Source: Patiria miniata (taxonomy: Eukaryota > Echinodermata > Asteroidea > Valvatida > Asterinidae). Taken from it: a stretch of DNA of 64,000 nucleotides. Below are positions 60,301-64,000 of this stretch, one piece after another. Position 1 is the stretch's first letter. The number at the start of each line of letters is the position of its first letter. The stretch is taken from assembly GCF_015706575.1 (NCBI RefSeq), contig NW_024037063.1, forward strand, positions 7,998,927 through 8,062,926, written 5' to 3'. The position numbers were made by a program, and so were the translations under genes. The notes under the pieces were generated by a model. The model was given only the letters and a program-made list of their open reading frames with translations, was not told the DNA's origin and ran no database searches.

Positions 60301-61636
60301 CAAGATTTCCATTGCCAACATTCATGTACACTGTTGCTAACACAATGAAGAAAAGAAAGGCACATGACAGCAGAATCATTGGAACATAGTGGCCAATCCT
60401 GGCCCCAAGGCTGGAGGCAGAATGGTCCTCAGTTGCAAACTCCTCATACAGATTTTCTTCCTCTTCTGGGAAACTGGAACTTGGCGACTTGCTAGCTGAT
60501 TGTGAGCTGCCTGGCTGAGCTGCCAATGAATGAGTTCCAGATGTATGGTTTGATTTTGAATTCAGAAATGTAAAACCTGGTGTTTTGGAAGTAGTTTTGT
60601 TAGACATGTTGTTAGATTTGCTTGAACTTGGTGTACTGTGATCGTGGATGGGAATTTGTTGAGAGTTGAGATTATTTCTTGAGGCTGGGGCAAGAGCATT
60701 ACTGTTGTTTTGGGTGGCACTTAATTTACTTGCATCCACTTCATCATCATATGCATCTGACAGACGAAGACGATTGTGAGATTTACGAGGAGTGCTGGTC
60801 CGTGGTGTTGATGTGGGGAGACTTCGCCGTGGAGAGGGTTTTGTTGTGGACCACCACAGACCAGAAGATGGCCTACCAGTTACTGATAAACTGCTTGCTC
60901 CATGATCTTTTGTGTATGTTTGGTTCATCAAAGGGTTTGTTGTGTGTGCAGACTCATAACTTTCTTTACTGTTTGAAGTATTTCTTCTTCCTGTAGCGTG
61001 ATTCGTGTTGTCTGTGTCAATTTCCATATCTTCCTCGTCATCATTTTGATCATTTCCATCCACATCAGAGTCTGAAAAATCGTCATTCTTAGGCATTAGT
61101 AAGGACTCAGTAATGGCGACTCGATCTGCCTGCTGACGGCGACCTCCAGATATGTCTCCTGCTGCCCTCGACTTGTTCCCCGTGTCTGAACGGGCGAGTG
61201 ATGATCTCGCACTCGGTAACGTACCAGTGGAATATCTCTTCGATTTGGTACTAGCATTTAACCGTGAACTAATCAAGGAAGGCTGCTTTGAGAGTAAATC
61301 AACGTGTTCGTCTGCTGTCCCGTTATACGATGTCTGTGGCTTTGCCTTAGTGCTTCTTCGCCGTAAAGATTTGCTTTGGCTGGGCATGGAGCGACGTCGG
61401 CTACCCGCTGCCGCTGATGACTCGACATCACTTTCGTCAGAGCTGAACCCAAGCAACTTGCGACCTGGTGTGGGCGGTTTTGGCGTGGTTGTTTTCAATC
61501 TCGCCTCAGCTTGGAGTTTCTCTAACTTCTTCAAGTAAACTTGACGGGTGGAGTCTGTCACAGGGCCAGCACTGAAGCCCAAACGCTTCAACTCTGCTCG
61601 AAGTTCCCGATCCGTGAGTGCATTTGATGCCGCCAT
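24461..61636 (-). CDS. LEMD3: LEMD3/MAN1-like inner nuclear membrane protein (14 exons)
   Basis: Spliced CDS of 2652 nt (883 residues). Exons in transcript order: 60298-61636, 52268-52311, 50083-50161, 48559-48641, 47174-47265, 42886-43067, 42155-42256, 41066-41168, 33985-34147, 33249-33288, 30426-30513, 26619-26724, 25411-25489, 24461-24612. All phases join and all introns are GT-AG. Parts: LEM domain about 5-48 (binds BAF on chromatin in this family); Ser/Thr-rich nucleoplasmic region with an acidic patch; membrane segment about 417-438; lumenal region; second segment about 595-615; MAN1/Src1 winged-helix region about 617-740 ([14 protein letters not shown]); RRM-like domain with CLKIRNMFD at 761 and GCVYVKC at 808. 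MAN1 tethers chromatin to the inner nuclear membrane and, in vertebrates, binds R-Smads through the RRM. The tail (NTPIRPSNN…SLSH) matches MAN1 better than LEMD2, and the length is close to human MAN1 (911). Confidence 0.93.
24676..24772. repeat. Hairpin repeat in last LEMD3 intron
   Basis: GGTTAGGGGACTGG… pairs with CCAGGCCCCTAACC, and TGATAATGGCCC with GGGCTATTATCG. A related fragment lies at 40854-40880. Probably a MITE remnant. Confidence 0.55.
25411..25489 (-). CDS. LEMD3: LEMD3 exon 13: RRM, RNP1 strand
   Basis: 79 nt, residues 808-833. [20 protein letters not shown] then QGSWFD. The acceptor TTCAAAG is short of pyrimidines but fixes the frame; donor GTAAGT. Confidence 0.93.
25841..26094 (-). 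mobile_element. tRNA-derived SINE, copy 1
   Basis: On the minus strand it starts GGGGTGCTGTGGTCCAATGG (A-box-like) and has a B-box GGGTTCGAATCC about 35 nt further on. A body follows with the words GAGCAAGGCAATTTACCACT and TAAAGAACCCAGTAAC. A second copy lies at 51401-51655. It is in the same sense as LEMD3, inside the intron between exons 12 and 13. Confidence 0.75.
26619..26724 (-). CDS. LEMD3: LEMD3 exon 12: RRM core
   Basis: 106 nt, residues 772-807. It contains [20 protein letters not shown] and [13 protein letters not shown], as in the family pattern W-x-x-I-x-E-A-I-L-E-x-C. Acceptor TTGTTCAG, donor GTAGGT. Confidence 0.94.
27113..27537. mobile_element. TTAA-type MITE, copy A, with perfect palindrome
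   Basis: TTAA stands at 27109-27112 and 27538-27541. The left end AGGGAATGTACATCATT matches the complement of the right end loosely. A perfect 34-bp palindrome lies at 27343-27376. It is the same family as 48918-49432 in opposite orientation. TTAA duplication suggests a piggyBac or Kolobok origin. Intron between exons 11 and 12. Confidence 0.75.
27343..27376. repeat. 34-bp perfect palindrome in MITE copy A
   Basis: The left arm is TTTCCAGCGGTGGTCGG and the right arm is its exact complement with no loop. Confidence 0.95.
28560..28890. other. GC-rich island in a LEMD3 intron
   Basis: CpG-richer than its surroundings, with GGGCGG-type words (28656) and GACGTCC. A donor-like TTT/GTAAGT lies further downstream near 29018 on the plus strand. 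It could be an internal promoter or a remnant repeat. No coding frame with domain content. Confidence 0.3.
29436..30212. mobile_element. AACCCTAAC-ended MITE, copy 1, with nested insertion
   Basis: Begins TTAACTCTAACCGCCC and ends GGGAGTTAGGGTTAA. The interior shares words with the copy at 53649-55689 in inverted orientation (for example GTGGTCACCCCTCCATGG). It contains the inserted element at 29793-30146. Ends in TTAA or TAA fit a TTAA- or TWA-duplicating family; not resolved. Confidence 0.6.
29793..30146. mobile_element. MITE nested in copy 1
   Basis: Terminal inverted repeats of about 40 bp (CGGGTGATTCACAATGCAGT on the left), two differences between arms. AATT flanks both ends (29789-29792 and 30147-30150). 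354 bp, no coding capacity. Confidence 0.8.
30426..30513 (-). CDS. LEMD3: LEMD3 exon 11: start of RRM
   Basis: 88 nt, residues 743-771. It contains [14 protein letters not shown], the RNP2-like strand conserved in LEMD2/LEMD3. Acceptor GTCACAG, donor GTGAGT. Confidence 0.93.
30654..31306. mobile_element. AACCCTAAC-ended MITE, copy 2, with inserted DNA
   Basis: Begins TTAACCCTAACCACCCC and ends TAGGGAGTTAGGGTAA. About 30780-31210 is a block of different composition, rich in GGCC words (ACCGCGGCCAATGGCCGC), that looks like a later insertion; its own ends are unclear. It overlaps no LEMD3 exon. Confidence 0.5.
31307..33248. other. LEMD3 intron sequence, nothing recognised
   Basis: Intron between exons 10 and 11. 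AT-rich, with short frames only; no repeat family or RNA gene recognised. Confidence 0.4.
33249..33288 (-). CDS. LEMD3: LEMD3 exon 10: 40-nt exon
   Basis: Residues 730-742, [13 protein letters not shown]. Acceptor TTGCACAG, donor GTAAGT. The VWQG motif precedes the RRM in LEMD proteins. Confidence 0.88.
33985..34147 (-). CDS. LEMD3: LEMD3 exon 9: winged-helix region
   Basis: 163 nt, residues 675-729. It contains [20 protein letters not shown] and EEFPVWRW, strongly conserved in LEMD2/LEMD3. Acceptor GAAACAG. The good donor GTGAGT lies after [14 protein letters not shown] and keeps phase 0 into exon 10; a weaker GT just after VWRW breaks the frame. Confidence 0.93.
34966..35041. repeat. SINE/LINE tail fragment with TAA repeat
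   Basis: AATAATAATA microsatellite, then GGAGAAATTTATAAAGCGC and CCTCAAGGTGCTT. This resembles the 3' tails of common invertebrate SINEs. Only a fragment. Confidence 0.4.
37077..37108. repeat. 12-bp perfect hairpin in LEMD3 intron 8
   Basis: CATTGTGTGGAC, an 8-nt loop, GTCCACACAATG. Further GTCCACACA and GTCCCCATA words follow to 37280, so this may be part of a larger degenerate repeat. Confidence 0.7.
39201..39222. repeat. 22-bp perfect palindrome
   Basis: GATGTACTACC followed directly by its complement, with no loop. Confidence 0.85.
40854..40880. repeat. 9-bp hairpin related to 24676-24772
   Basis: GGCCTGGTC, a 9-nt loop, GACCAGGCC, then CACTAACAGGTTTTAAACC. It resembles one arm of the hairpin repeat at 24.7 kb. 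Confidence 0.5.
41066..41168 (-). CDS. LEMD3: LEMD3 exon 8: winged-helix region
   Basis: 103 nt, residues 641-674. It contains [18 protein letters not shown], the PY…HVRD-LIP motif of the MAN1/Src1 C-terminal domain. Acceptor TTTGGCAG, donor GTACAT. Confidence 0.93.
42155..42256 (-). CDS. LEMD3: LEMD3 exon 7: second half of membrane segment 2
   Basis: 102 nt, residues 607-640, [20 protein letters not shown] then [14 protein letters not shown]. Acceptor TGTACAG, donor GTTAGT. The basic stretch after the hydrophobic run places the C-terminal part back in the nucleoplasm. Confidence 0.92.
42378..42758. mobile_element. hAT-type MITE
   Basis: Starts CAGTGTTGTAACC and ends CAACAACTCTG. Flanked by GTCAGGTG (42370-42377) and GTCAGATG (42759-42766), an 8-bp duplication with one difference. 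The inside has CAAGTCAAGTCACAAGTC and GAGTCCGACTC words like the element at 1014-2115. Intron between exons 6 and 7. Confidence 0.75.
42886..43067 (-). CDS. LEMD3: LEMD3 exon 6: end of lumenal region and start of second membrane segment
   Basis: 182 nt, residues 546-606. It begins [18 protein letters not shown] and ends [14 protein letters not shown], the first half of the second membrane segment. Acceptor TTTGCAG, donor GTAAGA. A hAT-type MITE lies about 130 bp downstream in the following intron. Confidence 0.92.
43885..44900. mobile_element. Foldback-like inverted repeat in LEMD3 intron 5
   Basis: Left arm about 43885-44090 and right arm about 44735-44900 are imperfect inverted copies (ACTCGGCCTCCGAGA, CCACGTCCGTGGAAAAAT, GGGTGTCTTCCGCCGG and their complements). 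The loop of about 640 bp is GC-richer than the surroundings and shows no recognised product. The right arm interrupts the first unit of the tandem duplication below. Confidence 0.7.
44683..46385. repeat. Tandem duplication, about 850-bp period
   Basis: GGATCGATGCATTGCTTCAAA occurs at 44692 and 45538; CATAATTATCATGGGCG and CGCCCTACCCGAT recur in the same order in both units. The units have diverged by substitutions and indels, and unit 1 carries the foldback arm. Long C runs (45190-45250) are present in unit 1. Confidence 0.75.
47174..47265 (-). CDS. LEMD3: LEMD3 exon 5
   Basis: 92 nt, residues 516-545, [20 protein letters not shown] then [10 protein letters not shown]. Acceptor TTTGCAG, donor GTAAGT. 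The NSHWGLR motif resembles the NPHW motif of the lumenal region in this family. Confidence 0.9.
47781..48314. mobile_element. TTAA-type MITE of another family
   Basis: TTAA at 47777-47780 and 48315-48318. The left end CGGTATAGTCCATCGTTT matches the complement of the right end (ATGATGGACTGTAGC). The interior has a GC-rich block with GCGCGCGC. Intron between exons 4 and 5. Confidence 0.6.
48559..48641 (-). CDS. LEMD3: LEMD3 exon 4
   Basis: 83 nt, residues 488-515, [20 protein letters not shown] then QAFLKYEF. Acceptor ATTACAG, donor GTAAGT. The AG-x-YECG motif joins directly to exon 3, as in LEMD family proteins. Confidence 0.9.
48918..49432. mobile_element. TTAA-type MITE, copy B, with perfect palindrome
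   Basis: TTAA at 48914-48917 and 49433-49436. The ends AGGGAATATACAACATTTGC and the complement of GCAAATGATGTATATTCCCT are inverted repeats. A 34-bp perfect palindrome lies at 49076-49109. By eye it is close to 90% identical to the complement of copy A over the part before the palindrome. Intron between exons 3 and 4. Confidence 0.85.
49076..49109. repeat. 34-bp perfect palindrome in MITE copy B
   Basis: The left arm is TTTCCAACGCTGATCGG and the right arm is its exact complement with no loop. Confidence 0.95.
50083..50161 (-). CDS. LEMD3: LEMD3 exon 3
   Basis: 79 nt, residues 462-487, [20 protein letters not shown] then KLSEVA. Acceptor TTTTTCCAG, donor GTCAGT. The [11 protein letters not shown] segment matches the lumenal region of LEMD2/LEMD3 proteins. 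Confidence 0.88.
51125..51332. mobile_element. MITE nested in the mariner-like element
   Basis: Begins CAGTCCTCCTGATTTGA and ends TCAAATCAGAAGGACTG. The interior has repeated ACACACCTA words. TAATA-like sequence flanks both sides, but the following TAA repeat hides the exact duplication. Confidence 0.7.
51401..51655 (-). mobile_element. tRNA-derived SINE, copy 2
   Basis: Same family as 25841-26094. It starts GGGGTGCTGTGGTCCAATGG on the minus strand but lacks about 30 bp including the main B-box found in copy 1. A TAA microsatellite at 51333-51377 may be its tail. Confidence 0.75.
52268..52311 (-). CDS. LEMD3: LEMD3 exon 2: 44-nt micro-exon
   Basis: Residues 447-461 ([15 protein letters not shown]). 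Needed because exon 1 ends in phase 1 and exon 3 starts in phase 0. Acceptor TTTTTACAG and donor GTAAGA are good, and its length (2 + 42 nt) corrects the phase exactly. It encodes the first lumenal residues after the membrane segment. It lies just beyond a mariner-like element. It is the least certain exon, as it is supported by splice sites and phase only. Confidence 0.6.
53649..55689. mobile_element. AACCCTAAC-ended MITE, copy 3, with nested insertion
   Basis: Begins TAACCCTAACTCCC and ends GGTTAGGGTTTA. It shares interior words with copy 1 in reverse (AAAACACAAGGTCC, GGTCCATGGAGGGGTGACCA). It holds the element at 53878-55510. In intron 1 of LEMD3. Confidence 0.65.
53878..55510. mobile_element. 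TACCGTAATTTCC-ended element nested in copy 3
   Basis: The left end TACCGTAATTTCCTGCGGAT and the right end ATCCGCAGGAAATTACGGTA are perfect inverses. Subterminal GATAAGGCGC and GATAAGACGC words iterate on each side. The interior contains three degenerate units of 46-48 bp (GCATTGTTGGAATGAAAG at 55201, 55249 and 55295). No transposase frame recognised. Similar ATAAGGCGC-rich ends occur in many animal genomes; superfamily not assigned. Confidence 0.8.
56112..56958. mobile_element. AGCCCAGGT-ended element, left copy
   Basis: Ends AGCCCAGGTTGGACG and GGGAGTCCACCTGGGCT. ACAGTATACACA stands exactly outside both ends (56100-56111 and 56959-56970), a 12-bp direct repeat of which 9-12 bp may be the target duplication. 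The inner part (about 56333-56828) is itself bounded by 50-bp inverted repeats (CTAAAGCAACGTTAAACTTG). A part near the right end present in the other copy is missing. Mutator-like origin is possible. Confidence 0.8.
56971..58884. other. LEMD3 intron 1 between the inverted copies
   Basis: AT-rich spacer of about 1.9 kb with several CATGTACATGTA words. No exon or RNA gene recognised. It would form the loop if the flanking copies pair. Confidence 0.4.
58885..59818. mobile_element. AGCCCAGGT-ended element, right copy, inverted
   Basis: Fuller copy (934 bp) in opposite orientation to 56112-56958. The inner inverted repeats are longer here, continuing through GGAAAATAAACTC and its complement. Flanks show only an imperfect 9-bp repeat (GTAGTGTAT / GATGTGTAT). 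The frame shared by both copies (87 codons) varies without regard to codon position. Confidence 0.8.
60298..61636 (-). CDS. LEMD3: LEMD3 exon 1: LEM domain and first membrane segment
   Basis: 1339 nt, residues 1-446 plus one base. It starts [20 protein letters not shown], a clear LEM domain. An Arg/Ser/Thr-rich linker follows, with an acidic block ([20 protein letters not shown]) around residue 200. The end carries the membrane segment [20 protein letters not shown] (417-436). The donor is GTGAGT after CTTGCAG. Start choice: the first ATG of the frame, with GACAAAATGG context, directly at the LEM domain. Confidence 0.95.
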
Positions 61637-61734
61637 TTTGTCGTTGTAACCCCGAATTCCCGGATGTATAACTGTACATACTGCACTGCACTAGTGCATG
61701 CACTGTACGTGGTAGGCGCAATATACTACTAGTA

Positions 61735-61796
61735 CGTACTGTACGTAACGTACGTAACGTACATGTACATGTACATGTACGTACGTGACTGCATGT
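61735..61796. promoter_or_regulatory. GTAC-rich palindromic tract upstream of LEMD3
   Basis: Alternating TACGTAACGTACGTAACG then TACATGTACATGTACATGTA (runs abut) about 100-160 bp upstream of the LEMD3 ATG. Self-complementary throughout, so it could extrude hairpins or be a dense array of palindromic sites. No TATA box or CCAAT box was seen nearby. Confidence 0.4.
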
Positions 61797-62084
61797 AACT
61801 GCGCGGCACATGCACAATGGATGTGTCGTGTCGATGTCCTCAAGACGGAGGTCACGTAAAGTAGATGACAATCAACATGTTCCTCACTGTGCAAATTAAT
61901 CGCATGGAACTTCGAAGGACAATGAAAGAAAAGTTATTGCGGCCCTCAGTGAAGTAAATAAACATCTTTTTAATTATTTGTTTGTTTCACAATTCGGATG
62001 GAGGATCCTTGCCTATGATAGCTTGTCGAGATGGAGGGGTTCCTCCCGGGCCTATGGGTCTTCGATCTGGAGAGCTACAAACCG
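61797..62084. other. Upstream intergenic DNA, no gene seen
   Basis: No supported exon. Part of the divergent upstream region of LEMD3. Confidence 0.35.
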
Positions 62085-62245
62085 ATACCGGTTACACCTC
62101 TATGTTCCGACACCCCTATGTTCCGACTGCACATATTCCTATTCCTAACCCTAACCCTAACCCTAACCCTAACCGGGAGTAAAACAATCTAGGTTGTCGG
62201 AACATAGGGGTGTCGGAACATAAAGCAGTCACCACCGATACCGAT
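62085..62245. mobile_element. Inverted repeat enclosing telomere-like repeats
   Basis: CTATGTTCCGACACCCCTAT then GTTCCGAC on the left (ending 62127) is mirrored from 62196 on the right. Outer CCGATACCG words also pair loosely. The loop holds the CCCTAA tract. Probably a small DNA transposon. Confidence 0.65.
62144..62174. repeat. Interstitial telomere-type CCCTAA repeats
   Basis: 31 nt, about five perfect CCCTAA units, the complement of the animal telomere repeat TTAGGG. It lies within the loop of the inverted repeat, so it is not a chromosome end. Confidence 0.95.
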
Positions 62246-63308
62246 AGCGTATCCAGGTTGACCGCCGTCACTGAGAAAAGGGAGGGTGGGGCGGCAGCTA
62301 GGCACATTATTGGGAACAGGGGCGGCGGGCGGGGGGGGGGGGAGTACGTCTTCCCCCCCCCCCCCAGGCATGTGCCACCCCGTGTGCACCCGCTCAGAAT
62401 TTGGGAAGGCAATAAATGCCGAGCTTATTGTACCCAAAACAAAAAACCTTTTTTTCATAGCGTTGCAGACGTCCACAAAGGAAAAAATAAGACCTTTTGT
62501 GTTTGATAGACACAAATTTTAAGACAGTTTTTTTCTCTGGACACCTGGCCTCCGTAAAATCTCATAGGGGGAGAGGAGTGGGGGTTACGGTACCATAATA
62601 ACTCAGCGCGGACGACCATGCACACTTTTTCGGGGAGGCCCACGCGCGAAATTCGTTACTAACAGCCGATAGTTGATATATTTTCTTATAAAAAGGGCAC
62701 TTGTTCAACATTAAAAATACCCCCCCCCCCTTAAAAAAAAAAGCTGGCTACGCCTCTGGTCATACCGTGGTAATCCAATTAAAGTCAGTGGCCTGCGCGC
62801 GCTGTTCCTGTTCAAACAAGTGTTTTATTAATCGTCTGACTAGATTTCTAGTTGATATGCATCAATTGTAAAATTGGGCGATACGGTAATTTTTGACGGC
62901 AGTTTTATTATTCATATTGTGTAAAATCGCTTTCAAATAAATTACTGCTGAATTTCACTGGAAAGAGAGACTTTCTAAATCCTGGGCTGTACAAGACAGG
63001 AGAAATAACAGTTTGAAAGCCGATAGGGGGCGCTGCTCAGTGTGAGAACAGGATGAGTCCTGTAGGATCACCCCTAAAATCTTTGTTCGAAATTCATATA
63101 ATGCAAGGACATCGGTAGGCCCCTATGTTTGAAAATCGCTCATCGGGAGTTGTCATCGGGAGTTGAACATTGTAACATCAGGCATTGATTTCACTCAGAT
63201 TCCTTTTCACTTGCAGTTTTCCAACTGGCGGATGTACGGTGCGTTGCGTCTGTTGCTCTTCGACAAAATCCCTTTTTTTCTGTTCATGACTTTTCAACTT
63301 TATTGGAA
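62246..63308. other. Repeat-rich DNA without a gene
   Basis: Contains long G and C runs (62330-62365) and a C run near 62720, followed by GGCTACGCCTCTGG-type repeat debris. No supported frame. Confidence 0.35.
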
Positions 63309-63415
63309 TTTTGCGTCGGGGTGATTTAAATCAAATTAAGCTTTGCCCTTCACTGACGTTTAAACACTGTATAACTCAGAGTGTGTTACCTCCCGAGTGA
63401 AAGTTGGAAAAAATC

Positions 63416-63485
63416 ACTCGGGTGGGACTCGAGCCCACGACCTCCTGCTTTCTAATGCAGATGTCTTACCACTCGACCACCGAGC
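63416..63485 (-). other. tRNA-like sequence, left arm (probable SINE head)
   Basis: The minus strand gives a cloverleaf-like order: CTCGG acceptor, TGGTCGAGTGG (A-box), CTGC/GCAG anticodon stem, perfect 5-bp T stem GTGGG/CCCAC with loop CTCGAGT, then CCGAG. The anticodon loop appears to have 8 nt and TTAGAA resembles tRNA-Ser. More likely a tRNA-derived repeat than a working tRNA gene. Confidence 0.5.
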
Positions 63486-63661
63486 TAACGGGATCGGTTG
63501 GCTGGTTCGAATCTGATGTACATAGCAGCGGGTATCGCATAAACTAGTATGAGATGGAATTTTGCGTCGGGGTGATTTAAATCAAATCAAGTTTTGTCCT
63601 TCACCGACGTTTATGCGGTACCCGCTGCTATGTACATCAGATTCGAACCAGCCAATTGTTA

Positions 63662-63731
63662 GTTCGGTGGTCGAGTGGTAAGACATCTGCACAAGAAAGT
63701 AGGAGGCCGTGGGTTCGAGTCCCCCCGGGTT
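63662..63731 (+). other. tRNA-like sequence, right arm (probable SINE head)
   Basis: Plus-strand mirror of 63416-63485, with TGGTCGAGTGG (A-box) and GGGTTCGAGTCCC (B-box). The anticodon region (CTGCACAAGAAAGTAG) has diverged and pairs less well. Confidence 0.45.
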
Positions 63732-63815
63732 ATTTTTTCCAACTTTCACTCGGGAGGTAGCACACTGAGTATGCAGTGTTTAAACGTCGGTGAAGGGCAA
63801 AACTTAATTCGATTG

Positions 63816-64000
63816 TCAACTTTTGTTTTATTCCAACCTAAAATCCTTTATTTTCTTTTGGACGTCTGCAACCACATAGCTGACAAAAAATAATGTGAGT
63901 TTTTTTCAAGTTTTTTTTTTTGGGGGGGGTGCACATAGATCCACTTTTTTTTTGGCGGTGGAAGTCTCATTCAAAAGCGAATACATTATTTTGTAGGCCC
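63816..64000. other. Window end, no gene seen
   Basis: T and G runs (63901-63955), no supported feature. Confidence 0.4.

Larger units (their letters stand above)
63310..63815. repeat. Long inverted repeat with two tRNA-like heads
   Basis: Left arm about 63330-63545 and right arm about 63613-63815 are inverted copies (TGTACATCAGATTCGAACCA and complement; TTTCCAACTTTCACTCGGGA and complement). A module starting GGAATTTTGCGTCGGGGTGA occurs in direct orientation at 63309 and again in the spacer at 63555. The arms look like two head-to-head copies of a tRNA-derived repeat. Confidence 0.75.

Noticed and set aside
62116-62522. Several overlapping frames of about 100 codons on both strands
   Set aside because: Driven by CCCTAA repeats and G/C runs; peptide composition is low-complexity.
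63416-63731. Two functional tRNA genes
   Set aside because: The anticodon loop looks 8 nt long and the right copy has a weakened anticodon stem; both lie in a palindromic repeat.

Overview
This is a window of animal nuclear DNA, AT-rich and full of mobile elements. It is most likely from a marine invertebrate, possibly a deuterostome: it has GT-AG introns, SINEs with tRNA-like heads, many small inverted-repeat DNA transposons, a Ty3/gypsy retroelement and an interstitial CCCTAA tract. I cannot name the species from the sequence alone.

One host gene is well supported. It is an orthologue of LEMD3 (MAN1), an inner nuclear membrane protein, on the minus strand. I traced 14 coding exons with consistent phases from the ATG at 61636 to the TAG ending at 24461. 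The predicted protein is 883 residues: an N-terminal LEM domain, a long Ser/Thr-rich nucleoplasmic region, a first membrane segment, a lumenal region, a second membrane segment, a MAN1/Src1-type winged-helix region and a C-terminal RRM-like domain. Exon 1 alone encodes about half of it. The other 13 exons are spread over nearly 28 kb of introns rich in repeats.

Left part (1-9.2 kb): a foldback DNA element (about 133-9215) has arms built of 52-bp repeats and a 6-7 bp direct repeat at its ends. A whole-looking 6.1-kb Ty3/gypsy element sits in its right arm, and a hAT-like element with GACTCGAGTC repeats sits in its loop. From 9.2 to 24.4 kb I find no convincing gene, only several MITEs, one weak candidate first exon (17513-17822) and the region downstream of LEMD3.

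Introns (24.6-60.3 kb): SINEs, TTAA-type MITEs, mariner-like elements containing further insertions, three copies of an AACCCTAAC-ended family each carrying extra DNA, a foldback element beside a tandem duplication, and two large copies of one element facing each other in intron 1.

Right part (61.7-64 kb): LEMD3 upstream DNA with a palindrome-rich GTAC tract, an inverted repeat enclosing telomere-like repeats, and a head-to-head pair of tRNA-like sequences.

The most unusual signal is in two TTAA-flanked MITEs in different LEMD3 introns. Each carries a perfect 34-bp palindrome at the corresponding place. The two palindromes differ at three positions per arm, and every difference is matched on the other arm, so pairing is preserved. 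This suggests either selection for the hairpin or repair that keeps the arms identical.
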